From assembly GCF_004209775.1 (NCBI RefSeq), contig NZ_CP035914.1:1116001-1180000 (forward strand): a stretch of DNA of 64,000 bases. Direction: 5' to 3'. Both the position numbers and the translations under genes were made by a program. Positions 1 to 11,013 of this stretch are shown here, one piece after another. Source of the DNA: Synechococcus sp. WH 8101. Its GTDB lineage: Bacteria > Cyanobacteriota > Cyanobacteriia > PCC-6307 > Cyanobiaceae. How positions within the stretch are numbered: the stretch's first letter is position 1; each line of letters starts with the position of its first letter. Below the pieces are notes generated by a model. That model worked only from the letters and a program-made list of their open reading frames with translations. It did not search any database and had not been told where the DNA came from.

Positions 1-556
1 TCAGGCGGTCGCGGGAGAGGGGGCGATGGGGATGTTGCACAAAGGCGGCCAGGAGGCTGAATTCTCCGCTGGTGATCACCGTGGCCTGGCCGTCCTTGCG
101 CAGGGTGCGCGCGGCGAGATCGAGTTCGTTGTCGCCGAACTGGATCGATCCACCCTCCGCCAGGGGAGTGCCGGCGGGCATGGCGGTGCGGCGGCGCAAC
201 ACCGCTTCGATGCGGGCGGAGAGCTCCCGGGGCAGGAACGGCTTGGCCAGGTAGTCGTCAGCCCCCTGCTCAAGTCCGATGATCCGATCGATCCCATCGC
301 CTCGGGCGGTGAGCATCACCACCGGCAGGTCGTCGTCGGCATCACGCAGCCGGCGCAGGGCTGTGAGGCCGTCATCGCCAGGCATCATCAGATCGAGCAC
401 CACCAGGTCGGGGCGCTGGAAGTCGAGGCGAGCCTCGAATTGCTTCACATCGCTGAGGCAGCGCACCTCGTAGCCCTGATCGATCAGGTAAGTGCCCACC
501 ATCTGGCGCAGCTCTGGATCATCATCCACCACCCAGATCATCGAGGTGCGTGTCAT
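1..556 (-). CDS. OmpR-family response regulator (C-terminus beyond the window)
   Basis: Translating the minus strand from the ATG at 556 gives an N-terminal receiver domain. It has the acidic pocket (WVVDDDP), the phospho-acceptor Asp in LVVLDLMMPGDDG, the Thr in MLTARG and the Lys in YLAKPFLPREL. A linker and the start of an OmpR/PhoB winged-helix domain (ITSGEFSLLAAFVQHPHRPLS) follow before the window edge. Such proteins are phosphorylated by a partner histidine kinase and then bind promoter DNA. No kinase gene is visible here, so the stimulus is unknown. The gene is divergent from the EF-hand gene at 698. The family is certain; the specific orthologue is not assigned. Confidence 0.9.
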   Translation of the reverse strand, partial: MTRTSMIWVVDDDPELRQMVGTYLIDQGYEVRCLSDVKQFEARLDFQRPDLVVLDLMMPGDDGLTALRRLRDADDDLPVVMLTARGDGIDRIIGLEQGADDYLAKPFLPRELSARIEAVLRRRTAMPAGTPLAEGGSIQFGDNELDLAARTLRKDGQATVITSGEFSLLAAFVQHPHRPLSRDRL

Positions 557-697
557 CGCCGGGGCCGCTATCACTCGGAACTGATCGTATGGAGACCGGC
601 AGCGCCTGTCCGCAGGAATCGGACCCTGTCACAGCTCGTGGGCTCTCGGTTGCGGATCAGACATGACCGGGCTTGGTGTCGTCCATAGGCTGGTGCT

Positions 698-1147
698 ATG
701 TCGCGTGTTTCTGCCACCCTTCTGGCTGTCGGTCTGGCGCTGTGCCCCACCGCCGTTTCGGCCGCACCCGATGGCGTCCGTGCCTATGGCCGCCGCATGG
801 AGGCTCTGTTCGTGCGGATGGATGCCAATCGCGATGGTCGGCTGGAGCTGCACGAGGTGCGCGGCCAGCCCTACCTGGAGCGCCGGGTGCTGCGCCGTGA
901 TTCGCCCGGTTTTCTGCGCATGGAGGATCTGCGTGGTCCGGCAGGCGCCCCCAGCGGTCAACGGCTGCAACGCCGTTTTCGCCAGGCCGATCGCAACGGC
1001 GATGGTCGTCTCGATCGTCAGGAGGTGCGCCGGTTGCCCTGGTTGGCGCGTCACTTTCAGAGTCTTGACCTCAATCAAGACGGTGGCCTCACCCTGGCGG
1101 AGCTGTGGCTGTTGCAGCGCGCCCTTGCTCCTCGCCCCCAGCCGTGA
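698..1147 (+). CDS. Secreted EF-hand calcium-binding protein
   Basis: This 149-residue protein starts with a signal peptide (hydrophobic LLAVGLALCPTAVSA, cleavage likely after AAA/SAA near residue 23), so it should act in the periplasm or outside the cell. Three EF-hand loops are visible: MDANRDGRLELHE (about 41-53), ADRNGDGRLDRQE (about 97-109) and LDLNQDGGLTLAE (about 124-136), each with Asp/Asn at positions 1, 3 and 5 and Glu at 12. It is probably a calcium sensor or buffer. It stands alone, divergent from the response regulator and convergent with the membrane-protein gene at 1158. The partner is unknown. Confidence 0.8.
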   Translation: MSRVSATLLAVGLALCPTAVSAAPDGVRAYGRRMEALFVRMDANRDGRLELHEVRGQPYLERRVLRRDSPGFLRMEDLRGPAGAPSGQRLQRRFRQADRNGDGRLDRQEVRRLPWLARHFQSLDLNQDGGLTLAELWLLQRALAPRPQP

Positions 1148-1157
1148 TCCGCTGTGG

Positions 1158-1544
1158 CTAGCGCTGCGGTCGGCTGCGTTTCGCCGCTGGCGTCAGGGCC
1201 TGGCTGAAGGCCCGGAGGATGCGCACACAGCCGCTCACCAGGGCGATCAGGCCCACAAGGAGCAGCGCGGCGAGCAGCAGCACGGCGCCGATTCCGAGCA
1301 GGGCCTCGAGCAACTGGCTGAGGCCACGGATCAGATCGGCGATCGCTTCACTCACCACCACCAGGGCATCGATGCGTTGAGGCAACCAGCTCAGGAACGC
1401 GAGCAGGCCCACCCCCAGTGCCAGCAGCAGCACTCCCTCCAGACCCTGACGCCAGGGAGCACGCTGCCGTGGCCGAGGTCCCTTGGCGAACACCTTGCGC
1501 TCGCGACTCCGGGCTTGGATCGGTCCAGAACGACGCTGCTTCAT
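1158..1544 (-). CDS. Small membrane protein of unknown function
   Basis: The protein has 128 residues. An Arg/Lys-rich N-terminus (about residues 1-32) is followed by a hydrophobic segment (LEGVLLLALGVGLLAFLSWL) and a longer one around residues 75-110 (LLGIGAVLLLAALLLVGLIA), and it ends with a basic tail. The layout suggests two membrane helices with positive ends on the cytoplasmic side. It overlaps the gene at 1541-1786 by four bases (ATGA), so the two are probably translated together. I do not recognise a family. Confidence 0.65.
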   Translation of the reverse strand: MKQRRSGPIQARSRERKVFAKGPRPRQRAPWRQGLEGVLLLALGVGLLAFLSWLPQRIDALVVVSEAIADLIRGLSQLLEALLGIGAVLLLAALLLVGLIALVSGCVRILRAFSQALTPAAKRSRPQR

Positions 1545-1786
1545 ACCACCAACGGGTGCCCGGCGCCGCGCATCCAGCGCTCAAACTCCAGCACCACCAG
1601 TTCGTTGGGGCAATCGATCAAGGTCAGATCGCCGACTGTGCAGTCGCCGTAGCCGCTGTGATGCAGGGTGAGGTGATAGCCGGAGCCACTGAGTCCGCAC
1701 ACCTCAGGGTCACTGCGCACCACCACATCGAGTGCCGCACCGATGCGCGCCACCCGTCGCCTCAGATCTGACCAGCTGGATGCCAT
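1541..1786 (-). CDS. Conserved small protein of unknown function
   Basis: This 81-residue soluble protein contains CGLSGSGYHLTLHHSGYG and ends in a hydrophobic/charged helix (ELVVLEFERWM). It has no signal peptide or membrane segment. Its stop overlaps the start of the membrane-protein gene downstream by four bases, which supports a two-gene operon. I recognise no named domain. Confidence 0.6.
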   Translation of the reverse strand: MASSWSDLRRRVARIGAALDVVVRSDPEVCGLSGSGYHLTLHHSGYGDCTVGDLTLIDCPNELVVLEFERWMRGAGHPLVV

Positions 1787-1819
1787 GGCAGGGTCCGGCG
1801 ACGACCCTAATTCTCTTCC

Positions 1820-2428
1820 TCAGGGGGCGTTCGTCAACGCTTCCTTGACCGCCTGCTCTGCTGCGGGCGGTGCGCTGGGGGGCTGCACCGGCACCATCAC
1901 CGCCACAACGGCCACGAGCGCCAGCGCCGAAGCGCCCAACAGGGGGGCGCCGAAGCGGCGTCCTGCGGGAATCGATTCGCTGAGGTCGCGGCGGGCCAGG
2001 GGCTGCAGGCTGGGGCTGGGCCAGGCCACCTGCACGTTCGGATCAAGCCGCAGCGCATCGAGGCAGCGCATCAGATCGGCCAGTTCAGCATCATCGAGCT
2101 GGATCGTGAGTGGTTCCACCCCCGGTTGGCTGCTGCGCAGTTGCAGTTGATGCCCTGTGGCGTTGGGGCCGATGCTCACTGGATCCTGCTCGGCACCGAA
2201 GTGGCGGGCGACGCCGGAGAGCAGGTGGCGGCTGTAGGCGGTCACCACCTGGAGCAGGGCTTCGAGATGCTCCCGTTTGCCCTCCAGTTCCGGTGCACCC
2301 ACCAGCTGGAGTCGCCAGGTGGAGAGAATGCCGATCACACCGCTGCCCTGATCCGAGGAGAAATCGGGCAGACCCTCCACCACCAGGCGTACCGCCGACT
2401 GGTCATAGCGATAGGTGAGCTTGAGCAT
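1820..2428 (-). CDS. DUF4335 family protein
   Basis: The protein has 202 residues from the ATG at 2428; a longer reading to 2482 would overlap the upstream gene, so the internal ATG is preferred. It opens with LKLTYRYDQSAVRLVVEG, typical of the cyanobacterial DUF4335 family, and has one C-terminal hydrophobic segment (APLLGASALALVAVVAVMV) followed by a Pro/Ala tail, suggesting a tail-anchored membrane protein. It lies four bases after the DUF3038 gene; the two families commonly occur as neighbours in cyanobacteria. The function is unknown. Confidence 0.75.
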   Translation of the reverse strand: MLKLTYRYDQSAVRLVVEGLPDFSSDQGSGVIGILSTWRLQLVGAPELEGKREHLEALLQVVTAYSRHLLSGVARHFGAEQDPVSIGPNATGHQLQLRSSQPGVEPLTIQLDDAELADLMRCLDALRLDPNVQVAWPSPSLQPLARRDLSESIPAGRRFGAPLLGASALALVAVVAVMVPVQPPSAPPAAEQAVKEALTNAP

Positions 2429-2432
2429 GACG

Positions 2433-2957
2433 TCAGGGAGTCGGATCGAGAAGGCTGGCGCGCAGCCGGTCGACGCCGCCACTGCCGGCGGCGAGGGCCA
2501 GGGTGAGCACCAAGTGTTTCTGCAGCGGTCGGGACTGCTCCGGATCCAGCATCCGCTGCACGGCGCCGCGGCGCGGGTTCATCCGTTCGGCTACCAGATC
2601 ACGCAGGCGCTGATCGAGCAGATCCCAGCGCTGTTGGGTGAGTGCCTCCGGCTCACGGCTCGACAGCAGTTGATGCAACAGGGGGTAGAGCCGATCGGCC
2701 ATGGCACAGAGCAGTCGAATCAGCGCTTCGGTTTCAGCGCCACTTACCACGCCGCGGCGCGTCGATCGACGCAGGGGATTGTGGCAGCGGCGCTTCCACA
2801 GCTCGACCCGGTTCGGGAACAGATCCGAGAACCCGAGCTGCTGGGTGGCCCAGAGCATGGCTTCACCGCCATTGAGGTCGAGGGCTTCAACGGTGAGCAG
2901 CAGCAGGTCAAGACGTTCAAATCCCCGTCTGCTCAGCTCGGCGGTCGCGTTCGTCAT
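2433..2957 (-). CDS. DUF3038 family protein
   Basis: The 174-residue protein matches cyanobacterial DUF3038 in character: a Leu-rich N-terminus ([21 protein letters not shown]), an [14 protein letters not shown] segment and a helical remainder. No membrane segment is seen. It is the first gene of a tight pair with DUF4335 and diverges from apt, whose possible upstream ATG codons overlap this start. The biochemical role is unknown. Confidence 0.75.
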   Translation of the reverse strand: MTNATAELSRRGFERLDLLLLTVEALDLNGGEAMLWATQQLGFSDLFPNRVELWKRRCHNPLRRSTRRGVVSGAETEALIRLLCAMADRLYPLLHQLLSSREPEALTQQRWDLLDQRLRDLVAERMNPRRGAVQRMLDPEQSRPLQKHLVLTLALAAGSGGVDRLRASLLDPTP

Positions 2958-3000
2958 GGCTGCGATGATGACAGGGCTCTGGCCTTTACGTCACCTCTCC

Positions 3001-3519
3001 TTGGATCTTCGCCAGCTCATCCGGGACATTCCCGATTTTCCCAAACCCGGAATTCTGTTTCGGGATATCAGCCCCCTGCTGCGGGACCCGGCGGGATGGT
3101 CGGAAGTGATGCGGCGCCTCGGCGATGTGTGCGACCAGTTGCAGCCGGATCTGATCGTGGGGATCGAATCCCGTGGCTTCATCGTGGGCACCGCCCTCGC
3201 CACCGATCGGAAACTGGGTTTCGTGCCGGTGCGCAAGCCGGGCAAACTGCCGGGTGAGGTGATTGCCATCGACTATTCACTGGAATACGGCAGCGATCGC
3301 CTCGAAATGCATGCCGATGCCCTGCGGGACGGGGCACGGGTGTTGATCGTGGATGACCTGCTCGCCACCGGCGGCACGGCCAGCGCCACCGCCAGCCTGG
3401 TGCAACAGGCCGGGGGCCAGTTGGTGGGCTGCGGCTTCGTTGTGGAACTGGCCGGTCTGGATGGACGCCGTCGCCTCCCCGATGAGACCCCGGTGGAATC
3501 CCTGATCATTTACAGCTGA
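3001..3519 (+). CDS. apt: Adenine phosphoribosyltransferase
   Basis: The enzyme converts adenine and PRPP to AMP and pyrophosphate in purine salvage, in the cytosol. Diagnostic features are the N-terminal [21 protein letters not shown], the ESRGF segment and the PRPP-binding loop [13 protein letters not shown]. The TTG at 3001 gives 172 residues beginning [11 protein letters not shown], the usual family length. ATG codons at 2956, 2965 and 2968 would add a short unconserved extension that runs into the divergent DUF3038 start. The 3' end overlaps the convergent DUF2949 gene by ten bases. Confidence 0.93.
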   Translation: MDLRQLIRDIPDFPKPGILFRDISPLLRDPAGWSEVMRRLGDVCDQLQPDLIVGIESRGFIVGTALATDRKLGFVPVRKPGKLPGEVIAIDYSLEYGSDRLEMHADALRDGARVLIVDDLLATGGTASATASLVQQAGGQLVGCGFVVELAGLDGRRRLPDETPVESLIIYS

Positions 3520-3728
3520 CCCAGTCGCTGCTGCCATTCCAGGACCTCTTGATATTGCAGGAGGTTGAGCAGGCCGAAGCTCCAGAGCACGATCGGCAGG
3601 GGTGCCTGTTCCAGCTCCGCCTGGCGCAGGCCCAGCTCCAGGGCGTTGTCGCTCAGGCCCAATTTCTGTTGCAGAAACGTGAGTAGCTCCGCTGATGGTT
3701 TCGGTTGGGGCTGCGTGCAGAGCACCAT
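3510..3728 (-). CDS. DUF2949 family small protein
   Basis: This 72-residue protein carries the cyanobacterial DUF2949 pattern: [19 protein letters not shown], then [19 protein letters not shown], then a C-terminal LEWQ segment. It is soluble and helical with no signal peptide. It is a single gene convergent with apt, with a ten-base overlap of coding ends. The function is unknown. Confidence 0.75.
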   Translation of the reverse strand: MVLCTQPQPKPSAELLTFLQQKLGLSDNALELGLRQAELEQAPLPIVLWSFGLLNLLQYQEVLEWQQRLGQL

Positions 3729-3788
3729 GGCGGCACTGGTTCGCTGCTTCAGTCTGGTGGCCGTTGCCCGAATGTCATCGCTGCAGGG

Positions 3789-4922
3789 TCACGAGTGATG
3801 GGGCAAGGGCCCATCGGTCATCGCCGCTAAGGCAAGCCGCCGCAGGCCCGGGGAGCGTTGGAGCAGGGCGAGAGCGATGCGGCGCAGACCGAGGAGCAGG
3901 GGCTGGCGGTTGGAGAACAGACGAACCAGGGCATCGGTGGCCAGGCCCACCAGAATCAGATCCGGCAAGCGGCGTCGACCGTAAAGGCGGGCGATCCGGC
4001 TGGGGGGCACGGCTGAAGACGCGTGGCCTTCCACCAGATCGAGCAGGGTGGCCACATCACGCCAGCAGAGATTGAGCCCTTGGCCGCCGACGGGATGGCA
4101 GCGGTGGCCCGCTTCCCCCACCAGCAGCCGATGACCCTGTTGCAAGCGTGGCGCCAGGCTCAGTTGGAGGGGAACGGCGCTGGGCTGATCCAGCAAGGCC
4201 TCGACCTCAAGCCCGGCGGGAAGCACGCTCGCCAGTTGATCGAGCAGGCGCGGGCCAGGTAAGGATGCCCGCTCCTGGCAACGCGCAAGCGGAGCACTCC
4301 AAACGATCTGGAACGTGTTGTCACCGAGGGGCAGCACCGCCAGGGGACCCTCGGCCCGGAACAGCTCGTAGGCCAGCTGCGGATCGGGGTCACGCAGACG
4401 CACCTTCAGGGTGAGGCAGCCCTGGTAGTAAGGGAGGCTCCAGAATGGCAGCTGCCACTGCTTGCGATGGGGTGACCCTGGGCCGTCGCAGGCGATCTCG
4501 AGATCAGACTTGCCGCTGGCGGCGTCTGGAGTGGCCTGGCTGGCCAGACTTAACTCCACCGCGGCTTCACTGCGCAAGCGATCAAATAGCAGCGTCATCA
4601 AGGGCTGGTGGTCGAGGATCCAGCCGATCGCGGCAACGCCACGGTTGGAACCGATCAGGTCGTTGGGGCCAAACATCACGACGCGATGCAGCTCCTGATC
4701 CTCAAGCCGCAGGGCCTGAAACGGGATCAGATGCTCAGCGAGCGCCCCCCAGAGGCCAAGGCGCTCCAACAGGCGCCGCGAGGAATGGGTGAGGGCATAG
4801 GCGCGACTGCGCGCCAGAATCTGGGTCTCGCTAAGAGGATCCTGAAGGATCACCGAGCAATGGCGTTGAGCCAGCCCGAGGGCAAGAAGAGCTCCAGTCG
4901 GTCCAGCCCCGGCGATGCTCAC
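3789..4922 (-). CDS. FAD-dependent UbiH/VisC-type monooxygenase
   Basis: This flavoprotein hydroxylase is of the UbiH/UbiF/VisC type. The N-terminal Rossmann motif is SIAGAGPTGALLALGLAQ, and the second FAD-contact motif is GEAGHRCHPVGGQGLNLC near residues 265-282. Family members hydroxylate aromatic rings in quinone synthesis; in cyanobacteria the substrate may belong to a quinone pathway, but it is not shown here. The GTG at 4922 falls only a few residues before the Rossmann motif. The frame stays open upstream (DVNLTQDALLRVSIAGAG) without an ATG, so a non-standard start further up is possible. Length is typical. Confidence 0.82.
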   Translation of the reverse strand: MSIAGAGPTGALLALGLAQRHCSVILQDPLSETQILARSRAYALTHSSRRLLERLGLWGALAEHLIPFQALRLEDQELHRVVMFGPNDLIGSNRGVAAIGWILDHQPLMTLLFDRLRSEAAVELSLASQATPDAASGKSDLEIACDGPGSPHRKQWQLPFWSLPYYQGCLTLKVRLRDPDPQLAYELFRAEGPLAVLPLGDNTFQIVWSAPLARCQERASLPGPRLLDQLASVLPAGLEVEALLDQPSAVPLQLSLAPRLQQGHRLLVGEAGHRCHPVGGQGLNLCWRDVATLLDLVEGHASSAVPPSRIARLYGRRRLPDLILVGLATDALVRLFSNRQPLLLGLRRIALALLQRSPGLRRLALAAMTDGPLPHHS

Positions 4923-5032
4923 GCGCAGGAGCGCGTCCTGCGTGAGGTTGACATCGCTCAGGGGCTGGGTGACCAGGGGAGGGGCAGAGACTGCAGTGAG
5001 TCTGCATGATGTGCCCCTGGCATTGCGGCTGA

Positions 5033-5323
<291 letters not shown>

Positions 5324-5986
5324 TTAAGAAATTTTTCGCGCTCGTGACAAACGGAGCTGGCAAAGCTCTTCGAATGCGGGCTTGAGCAAATAGGGATACT
5401 CCCCCACCCAGAGGCGCAGGCCCGGTAGCCAGGCGTCACTGAGGGCGGACACGCGGGAGAAATCCTTGCGGTCGCTGAGCACCAGGCATCGCAGTCGCGC
5501 TCCAGCGCGAATGCTGGCGTGCTTCTTTTGCATCGGAAAACTGAGTCGGCCCAGATAGCCGTCCTCATCCGCCAGTTCCAGCACCATCCAGGTGCGCCGC
5601 TGTTCCACCAGCTCCAGGTCGCCGTGTTGGTCGGCCTGTTCGCGCCGGTTCTCCACCCGCTCGCGGGTATAGGCCTCGGCCACCTCACCATCGAACAGGG
5701 CGGCTGCCGGATAGCGGCGCAGGGTGGCATTGCGCTGCCCTGCCTCCAAAATCGGCCCCCAGAGGATGTAGAGCAGCAGGGCAACTCCCGCCACCAGCCA
5801 CACCGAGCCCCAGCGATTGAAGGACAGGGTCTGGCTGATCAACAGGGTGATGACGCCGCCGATGGTGGAAATCAGCACCCGCTGGAGGATTTTGCGCGGG
5901 TTGCCCAGGGCAGCGGTGAACTGGTTGCTGGTGGCCACCGCAGGGATCAGCCGCTGCAGCTCACCAGGACGAAGGGGGATCAGCAT
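5324..5986 (-). CDS. Conserved cyanobacterial membrane protein of unknown function
   Basis: The protein has 220 residues. The N-terminus (LIPLRPGELQRLIPAVATS) leads to two membrane segments, about 38-53 (VLISTIGGVITLLISQTL) and 60-78 (GSVWLVAGVALLLYILWGP). A soluble C-terminal domain with alternating strands follows (WMVLELADEDGYLGRLSFPMQ). Homologues in cyanobacteria are sometimes labelled as phosphate permeases, but no transporter motif is visible. It lies between the Hlip gene and dapB on the same strand. Confidence 0.7.
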   Translation of the reverse strand: MLIPLRPGELQRLIPAVATSNQFTAALGNPRKILQRVLISTIGGVITLLISQTLSFNRWGSVWLVAGVALLLYILWGPILEAGQRNATLRRYPAAALFDGEVAEAYTRERVENRREQADQHGDLELVEQRRTWMVLELADEDGYLGRLSFPMQKKHASIRAGARLRCLVLSDRKDFSRVSALSDAWLPGLRLWVGEYPYLLKPAFEELCQLRLSRARKIS

Positions 5987-6015
5987 GACCGGATCGCAGG
6001 CATGGACAGCTCAGT

Positions 6016-6867
6016 TCAAAGCAGCCGTTCGAGGCCGTACACCAGCCCGTCGAGTTGGCGGACGCGCCGCACGCTGAGCAACACGCCGGGCATGTAGGCG
6101 GAGCGATCGATGGTGTCGTGGCGGAGGGTGTAGGTCTCGCCGGGGGCTCCGAACATCACTTCCTGATGGGCCACCAGCCCGGGCAGGCGCAGGGAATGGA
6201 GGCGCAGGCCGCTGGGACGGAGGCCACCACGACTGCCCTGCAGCGATTCGTGCTCCTCCACCTCGCTGGGATTGAAGCGTTTGCCCAGCTCTTCCATCAG
6301 TTCGGCGGTTTTGATGCAGGTGCCGCTGGGGGCATCGGCCTTGCGGTTGTGGTGCAGTTCCGTGAGCTCGGCGTGGTCGTAGAACCGTGCCGCCGCCGCT
6401 GCAGCCTGTTGCAGCAGCACCATGCCCACCGAGAAGTTAGGGATCACCGCCCCGCCCATCGAGGCCTTCTCGGCGAACAGCTGCAGCTCCTTCAGTTGCT
6501 CAGGGGAGAGGCCGGTGGTGCCGATCACCGGATGCACCCCGTAGGCAATCGCCGCGCGGGTGTGGTCATAGACCACGGAGGGGTGGGTGAAGTCCACCAT
6601 CACGGCCCCCTGCCCAGGGCCCGCCTGACGCACCTCCTGGCTCACGGCACAGAGGCAACCCTCCAGATCGGCGGTCACTGCCACCTCCAGGCTGCCCAAC
6701 CCCAGCGCTTCACCCACATCGACGCCCTCCTTGCCGCTGGTGGTGTCGACGGCGCCTGCGAGCCTGCAATCAGGGGAGGCCTCCACGGTTTTCACCACCT
6801 CTGCCCCCATCCGCCCCAGGGCACCCACCACCACCACGGGAATCGGGTTGGCTGTTGCGGTTGTCAT
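6016..6867 (-). CDS. dapB: 4-hydroxy-tetrahydrodipicolinate reductase
   Basis: The enzyme reduces the product of DapA with NAD(P)H to tetrahydrodipicolinate, in the lysine and diaminopimelate pathway. The N-terminal dinucleotide fold is [19 protein letters not shown]. The catalytic region [12 protein letters not shown] contains the paired His, the Lys and the PSGT anion-binding loop. Its 283 residues are slightly longer than E. coli DapB and usual for cyanobacteria. It is divergent from chlH; the roughly 120-base gap holds both promoters. Confidence 0.95.
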   Translation of the reverse strand: MTTATANPIPVVVVGALGRMGAEVVKTVEASPDCRLAGAVDTTSGKEGVDVGEALGLGSLEVAVTADLEGCLCAVSQEVRQAGPGQGAVMVDFTHPSVVYDHTRAAIAYGVHPVIGTTGLSPEQLKELQLFAEKASMGGAVIPNFSVGMVLLQQAAAAAARFYDHAELTELHHNRKADAPSGTCIKTAELMEELGKRFNPSEVEEHESLQGSRGGLRPSGLRLHSLRLPGLVAHQEVMFGAPGETYTLRHDTIDRSAYMPGVLLSVRRVRQLDGLVYGLERLL

Positions 6868-6987
6868 CGCATCGGACTGGCTGGCAAGAGCCTATGGGGC
6901 CGGGCAGCTCTGTAACACCAGGCCCTCAACCCTCGCAGCAAGAACACGAACGCCCGTAGGCTTCTTCACATTGCTCAAACCACGCCG

Positions 6988-9900
6988 ATGTTCACGCAGG
7001 TTCGCTCCTCCGACCGCCGGATTGCTCCTGCCGAGAACAACAGCCATCAATCGGTGATGAAGGCGGTCTATGTGGTGCTTGAGCCCCAGTACCAGAACGC
7101 CCTCACCCAGGCCGCCCAGAGTCTCAATGCCCAGAACGGCCCTTTGGGGCTCGAACTGAGCGGCTATCTGATCGAGGAACTGCGCGACCCCGACAACTAC
7201 GCCGATTTCCAGGCCGATGTGGCTCAAGCGGATGTGTTCATCGCTTCGCTGATCTTCATCGAGGATCTGGCCCAGAAAGTGGTCGAGGCCGTCGCTCCCC
7301 ATCGGGATCGGCTCAAGGCCGCGGTGGTGTTCCCCTCCATGCCGGAGGTGATGCGCCTGAACAAGCTGGGGAGCTTCTCGATGGCCCAGCTCGGTCAGAG
7401 CAAGAGCGCCATCGCCGGTTTCATGAAGAAGCGGAAGGAGTCGGGTGGGGCCGGGTTCCAGGACGCCATGCTCAAGCTCCTCAACACCCTGCCCACCGTT
7501 CTCAAGTATCTGCCGGTGGAAAAGGCGCAGGATGCGCGCAGCTTCATGCTCAGTTTCCAGTACTGGCTGGGCGGCACCCCCGACAATCTGCGCAATTTCT
7601 TGCTGATGTTGGCGGATAAATACGTGTTTCCGCCGTCGGCTGGGGAGGAGCGCCCGGAGCTGGTGGTGGCCGATCCCGAAGTGTTTCCCGATCTGGGGAT
7701 CTGGCATCCGCTGGCCCCCTCGATGTTTGAGGACCTCAAGGAGTACCTCAACTGGACAGCCAGCCGCAGCGACCTGAGTGAAGCGGCCCGCACTGGGCCC
7801 GTGATCGGTCTGGTGCTGCAGCGCAGCCACATCGTCACCGGGGACGATGCCCATTACGTGGCCGTTGTGCAGGAGCTGGAATTCCGCGGTGCCCGCGTGA
7901 TTCCGATCTTCTGCGGCGGCCTCGATTTCTCCAAGCCGGTCAACACCTTCTTCTACGACCCGCTCAATCCGGATCAGCCCCTGGTGGATGGGGTGGTGTC
8001 GCTTACCGGTTTTGCCCTCGTGGGTGGTCCGGCTCGACAGGATCACCCCAAGGCGATTGACGCGCTCAAGCGCCTGAACCGCCCCTACATGGTGGCGTTG
8101 CCCCTGGTGTTCCAGACCACCCAGGAATGGGAAGACAGCGACCTCGGCTTGCACCCCGTACAGGTGGCCTTGCAGATCGCGATTCCTGAGCTGGATGGCG
8201 CGATTGAACCGATTGTGCTCTCCGGCCGTGATGACGCCACCGGCAAGGCCCACACCCTTCAGGATCGGGTGGATGCGATCGCTGAACGGGCGATCCGCTG
8301 GTCGTCGTTGCGGATCAAGCCCCGCGCTGAGAAGAAACTGGCGATCACCGTGTTCAGCTTCCCGCCCGACAAGGGCAACGTGGGAACGGCCGCCTATCTC
8401 GATGTGTTCGGCTCCATCCATCGCGTGTTGGAGGAGATGAAGGCGAAGGGATACGACGTGCAGAACCTGCCCCGCGATGGCAAAACCTTGATGGAGGCGG
8501 TGATCAACGATCCCGAAGCCCTGCAGGGAGCACCGGAATTGTCGATTGCTCATCGCATGAGCGTGGAGGAATACGAACGACTCACGCCTTACTCCGAGCG
8601 TCTTGAGGAGAACTGGGGTAAGCCCCCCGGCAACCTCAACAGCGATGGCCAGAACCTGCTGATCTATGGCCGCCACTTCGGCAACGTGTTTGTTGGCGTG
8701 CAACCCACCTTCGGCTACGAGGGGGATCCGATGCGCCTGTTGTATTCGCGAAGCGCCAGCCCCCACCACGGTTTTGCCGCCTACTACACCTATCTGGAGA
8801 AGATTTGGAAGGCGGATGCGGTGCTCCACTTCGGCACCCACGGCTCCCTGGAGTTCATGCCCGGCAAGCAGATGGGCATGAGTGAAACCTGCTATCCCGA
8901 TTCCCTGATCGGCGCCCTGCCCAATCTTTATTACTACGCTGCCAACAATCCGTCGGAGGCGACGATTGCCAAACGTCGTGGCTATGCCTCCACGATCAGC
9001 TACTTGACGCCACCGGCGGAGAATGCCGGCCTCTACAAAGGCCTGAAGGAACTGGGTGAGCTGGTGGGCTCCTACCAGCAGCTGCGTGAAGGCGGTCGCG
9101 GCGTGCAGATCGTCAACGCGATCGTGGAAACGGCGCGCCAGTGCAATCTGGATAAAGACGTTGAACTGCCTGAAGGCGATGCCGCCAGCCTCGATCTCGA
9201 GGGCCGCGATGCCGTGGTGGGTGCGGTGTATCGCCAGTTGATGGAGATCGAGAGCCGGCTGCTGCCTTGCGGCCTGCACACGATCGGCAAGCCGCCCACG
9301 GCGGAGGAAGCGATCGCCACCCTGGTGAACATCGCCGCCCTGGAGCGCGAAGAGGAGGGGATCCGCTCGCTTCCGGGTTTGCTGGCGGAGGCACTGGGTC
9401 GCAAGATCGACGACATCTACCGGGGCAACGACGACGGTGTGCTCGCCGATGTGGAGCTCAACCGCACGATCACCGAAACCTCCCGAGCTGCCGTCGGCGC
9501 GATGGTGCGCTCCCTCACCGGTCTGGATGGTCGGGTGAATCTGCGCGGCAACTTCGGCTGGTTGCTTGATTGGCTCACCAAGTTCGGTTTCAAGTTGCCG
9601 ACCCCCTGGCTGCGTGCCTGTTGCAGCGCCGGTTTCACCAGTGTGGATTCAGTGGCGCTCGACAAGCTCTTCGCCTATCTGCGCTTCTGTCTTGAGCAGG
9701 TTTGCGCCGATATGGAAATGCAGAGCTTGCTGCGGGCACTCGATGGTGAATACGTGTTGCCCGGTCCTGGTGGTGACCCGATCCGCAACCCCGGTGTGCT
9801 GCCCAGTGGCAAGAACATTCATGCCCTCGATCCCCAGGCCATTCCCACCCGGGCCGCCGTGGCGGCAGCCAAGGGCGTCGTCGACAAGCTGATCGAGCGT

Positions 9901-11001
9901 CAGCGTGAAGAGCAGGGTGCCTGGCCGGAAACGATCGCCTGCGTGCTCTGGGGCACCGACAACATCAAAACCTACGGTGAGTCGCTCGCCCAGATTCTCT
10001 GGTTCATCGGCGTGCGTCCGGTGCCGGATTCCCTCGGCCGGGTGAACAAGCTGGAGCTGATCAGCCTGGAGGAGCTGGGCCGACCCCGCATCGATGTAGT
10101 GGTGAATTGCAGTGGTGTGTTCCGCGATCTGTTCATCAACCAGATGGCCCTGATCGATCAGGGCGTGAAGATGGCCGCAGAAGCCGATGAGCCCCTCGAG
10201 CAGAATTTCGTGCGCAAGCACGCGCTGGAGCAGGCCGAGAAGGAAGGTACCAGTCTGCGCGACGCCGCCTGCCGAGTGTTCTCCAATGCCAGCGGCAGCT
10301 ACAGCTCCAATGTGAATCTGGCGGTGGAGAACAGCACCTGGGAAGAGGAGGGTGAACTGCAGGAGATGTATCTCTCCCGCAAAACCTTCGCCTTCAACGC
10401 GGATAACCCCGGGGAGATGAATCAGAAGCGTGAGGTGTTCGAATCGGTGATGAAAACTGCCGATGTGACCTTCCAGAATCTTGATTCCGCTGAGATCTCG
10501 CTCACCGATGTGAGCCATTACTTCGATAGCGACCCCACCAACCTGATCAAGGGGCTGCGAGAGGATGGCAAGGCTCCCACCAGCTACATCGCTGATACCA
10601 CCACCGCCAACGCCCAGGTGCGCTCCCTCAGTGAGACGATTCGCCTCGATTCCCGCACCAAGCTTCTCAATCCCAAGTGGTACGAGGGCATGCTCAACTC
10701 GGGTTATGAAGGCGTGCGTGAAGTGGCCAAGCGCCTCAACTTCACCCTGGGTTGGAGCGCCACGTCAGGCCAGGTGGATAACTTCGTGTATGAGGAAGCC
10801 AACGAAACCTTCATCAACGACCCGGAGATGCGCAAGCGGCTGATGGAGCTCAATCCCCACAGCTTCCGTCGCATCGTTGGCACCCTGCTGGAAGTGCATG
10901 GCCGTGGTTATTGGGAAACGTCCGACGCCAACATCGAGCAACTGCAGGAGCTGTATCAGGAAGTGGAAGACCGGATTGAGGGGGTGGCCCCGGCCGCTTG
11001 A
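6988..11001 (+). CDS. chlH: Magnesium chelatase subunit H
   Basis: ChlH is the large porphyrin-binding subunit that, with ChlI and ChlD, inserts Mg2+ into protoporphyrin IX, the first committed step of chlorophyll synthesis. The 1337-residue length is typical. The N-terminal DUF3479 part ([19 protein letters not shown] onward) is followed by the CobN/Mg-chelatase core, with conserved [19 protein letters not shown] and [15 protein letters not shown] segments. The first residues ([11 protein letters not shown]) are unconserved, so the ATG before [10 protein letters not shown] is an alternative start. It is a single gene in strong core context; ChlI and ChlD are not in the window. Confidence 0.97.
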   Translation: MFTQVRSSDRRIAPAENNSHQSVMKAVYVVLEPQYQNALTQAAQSLNAQNGPLGLELSGYLIEELRDPDNYADFQADVAQADVFIASLIFIEDLAQKVVEAVAPHRDRLKAAVVFPSMPEVMRLNKLGSFSMAQLGQSKSAIAGFMKKRKESGGAGFQDAMLKLLNTLPTVLKYLPVEKAQDARSFMLSFQYWLGGTPDNLRNFLLMLADKYVFPPSAGEERPELVVADPEVFPDLGIWHPLAPSMFEDLKEYLNWTASRSDLSEAARTGPVIGLVLQRSHIVTGDDAHYVAVVQELEFRGARVIPIFCGGLDFSKPVNTFFYDPLNPDQPLVDGVVSLTGFALVGGPARQDHPKAIDALKRLNRPYMVALPLVFQTTQEWEDSDLGLHPVQVALQIAIPELDGAIEPIVLSGRDDATGKAHTLQDRVDAIAERAIRWSSLRIKPRAEKKLAITVFSFPPDKGNVGTAAYLDVFGSIHRVLEEMKAKGYDVQNLPRDGKTLMEAVINDPEALQGAPELSIAHRMSVEEYERLTPYSERLEENWGKPPGNLNSDGQNLLIYGRHFGNVFVGVQPTFGYEGDPMRLLYSRSASPHHGFAAYYTYLEKIWKADAVLHFGTHGSLEFMPGKQMGMSETCYPDSLIGALPNLYYYAANNPSEATIAKRRGYASTISYLTPPAENAGLYKGLKELGELVGSYQQLREGGRGVQIVNAIVETARQCNLDKDVELPEGDAASLDLEGRDAVVGAVYRQLMEIESRLLPCGLHTIGKPPTAEEAIATLVNIAALEREEEGIRSLPGLLAEALGRKIDDIYRGNDDGVLADVELNRTITETSRAAVGAMVRSLTGLDGRVNLRGNFGWLLDWLTKFGFKLPTPWLRACCSAGFTSVDSVALDKLFAYLRFCLEQVCADMEMQSLLRALDGEYVLPGPGGDPIRNPGVLPSGKNIHALDPQAIPTRAAVAAAKGVVDKLIERQREEQGAWPETIACVLWGTDNIKTYGESLAQILWFIGVRPVPDSLGRVNKLELISLEELGRPRIDVVVNCSGVFRDLFINQMALIDQGVKMAAEADEPLEQNFVRKHALEQAEKEGTSLRDAACRVFSNASGSYSSNVNLAVENSTWEEEGELQEMYLSRKTFAFNADNPGEMNQKREVFESVMKTADVTFQNLDSAEISLTDVSHYFDSDPTNLIKGLREDGKAPTSYIADTTTANAQVRSLSETIRLDSRTKLLNPKWYEGMLNSGYEGVREVAKRLNFTLGWSATSGQVDNFVYEEANETFINDPEMRKRLMELNPHSFRRIVGTLLEVHGRGYWETSDANIEQLQELYQEVEDRIEGVAPAA

Positions 11002-11013
11002 GGCCGGGAGCGT

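Noticed and set aside
6892-9279. A 795-codon open frame on the minus strand inside chlH.
   Set aside because: It is a shadow of chlH caused by high G+C; the protein is His-rich and lacks any family pattern, whereas chlH matches fully.
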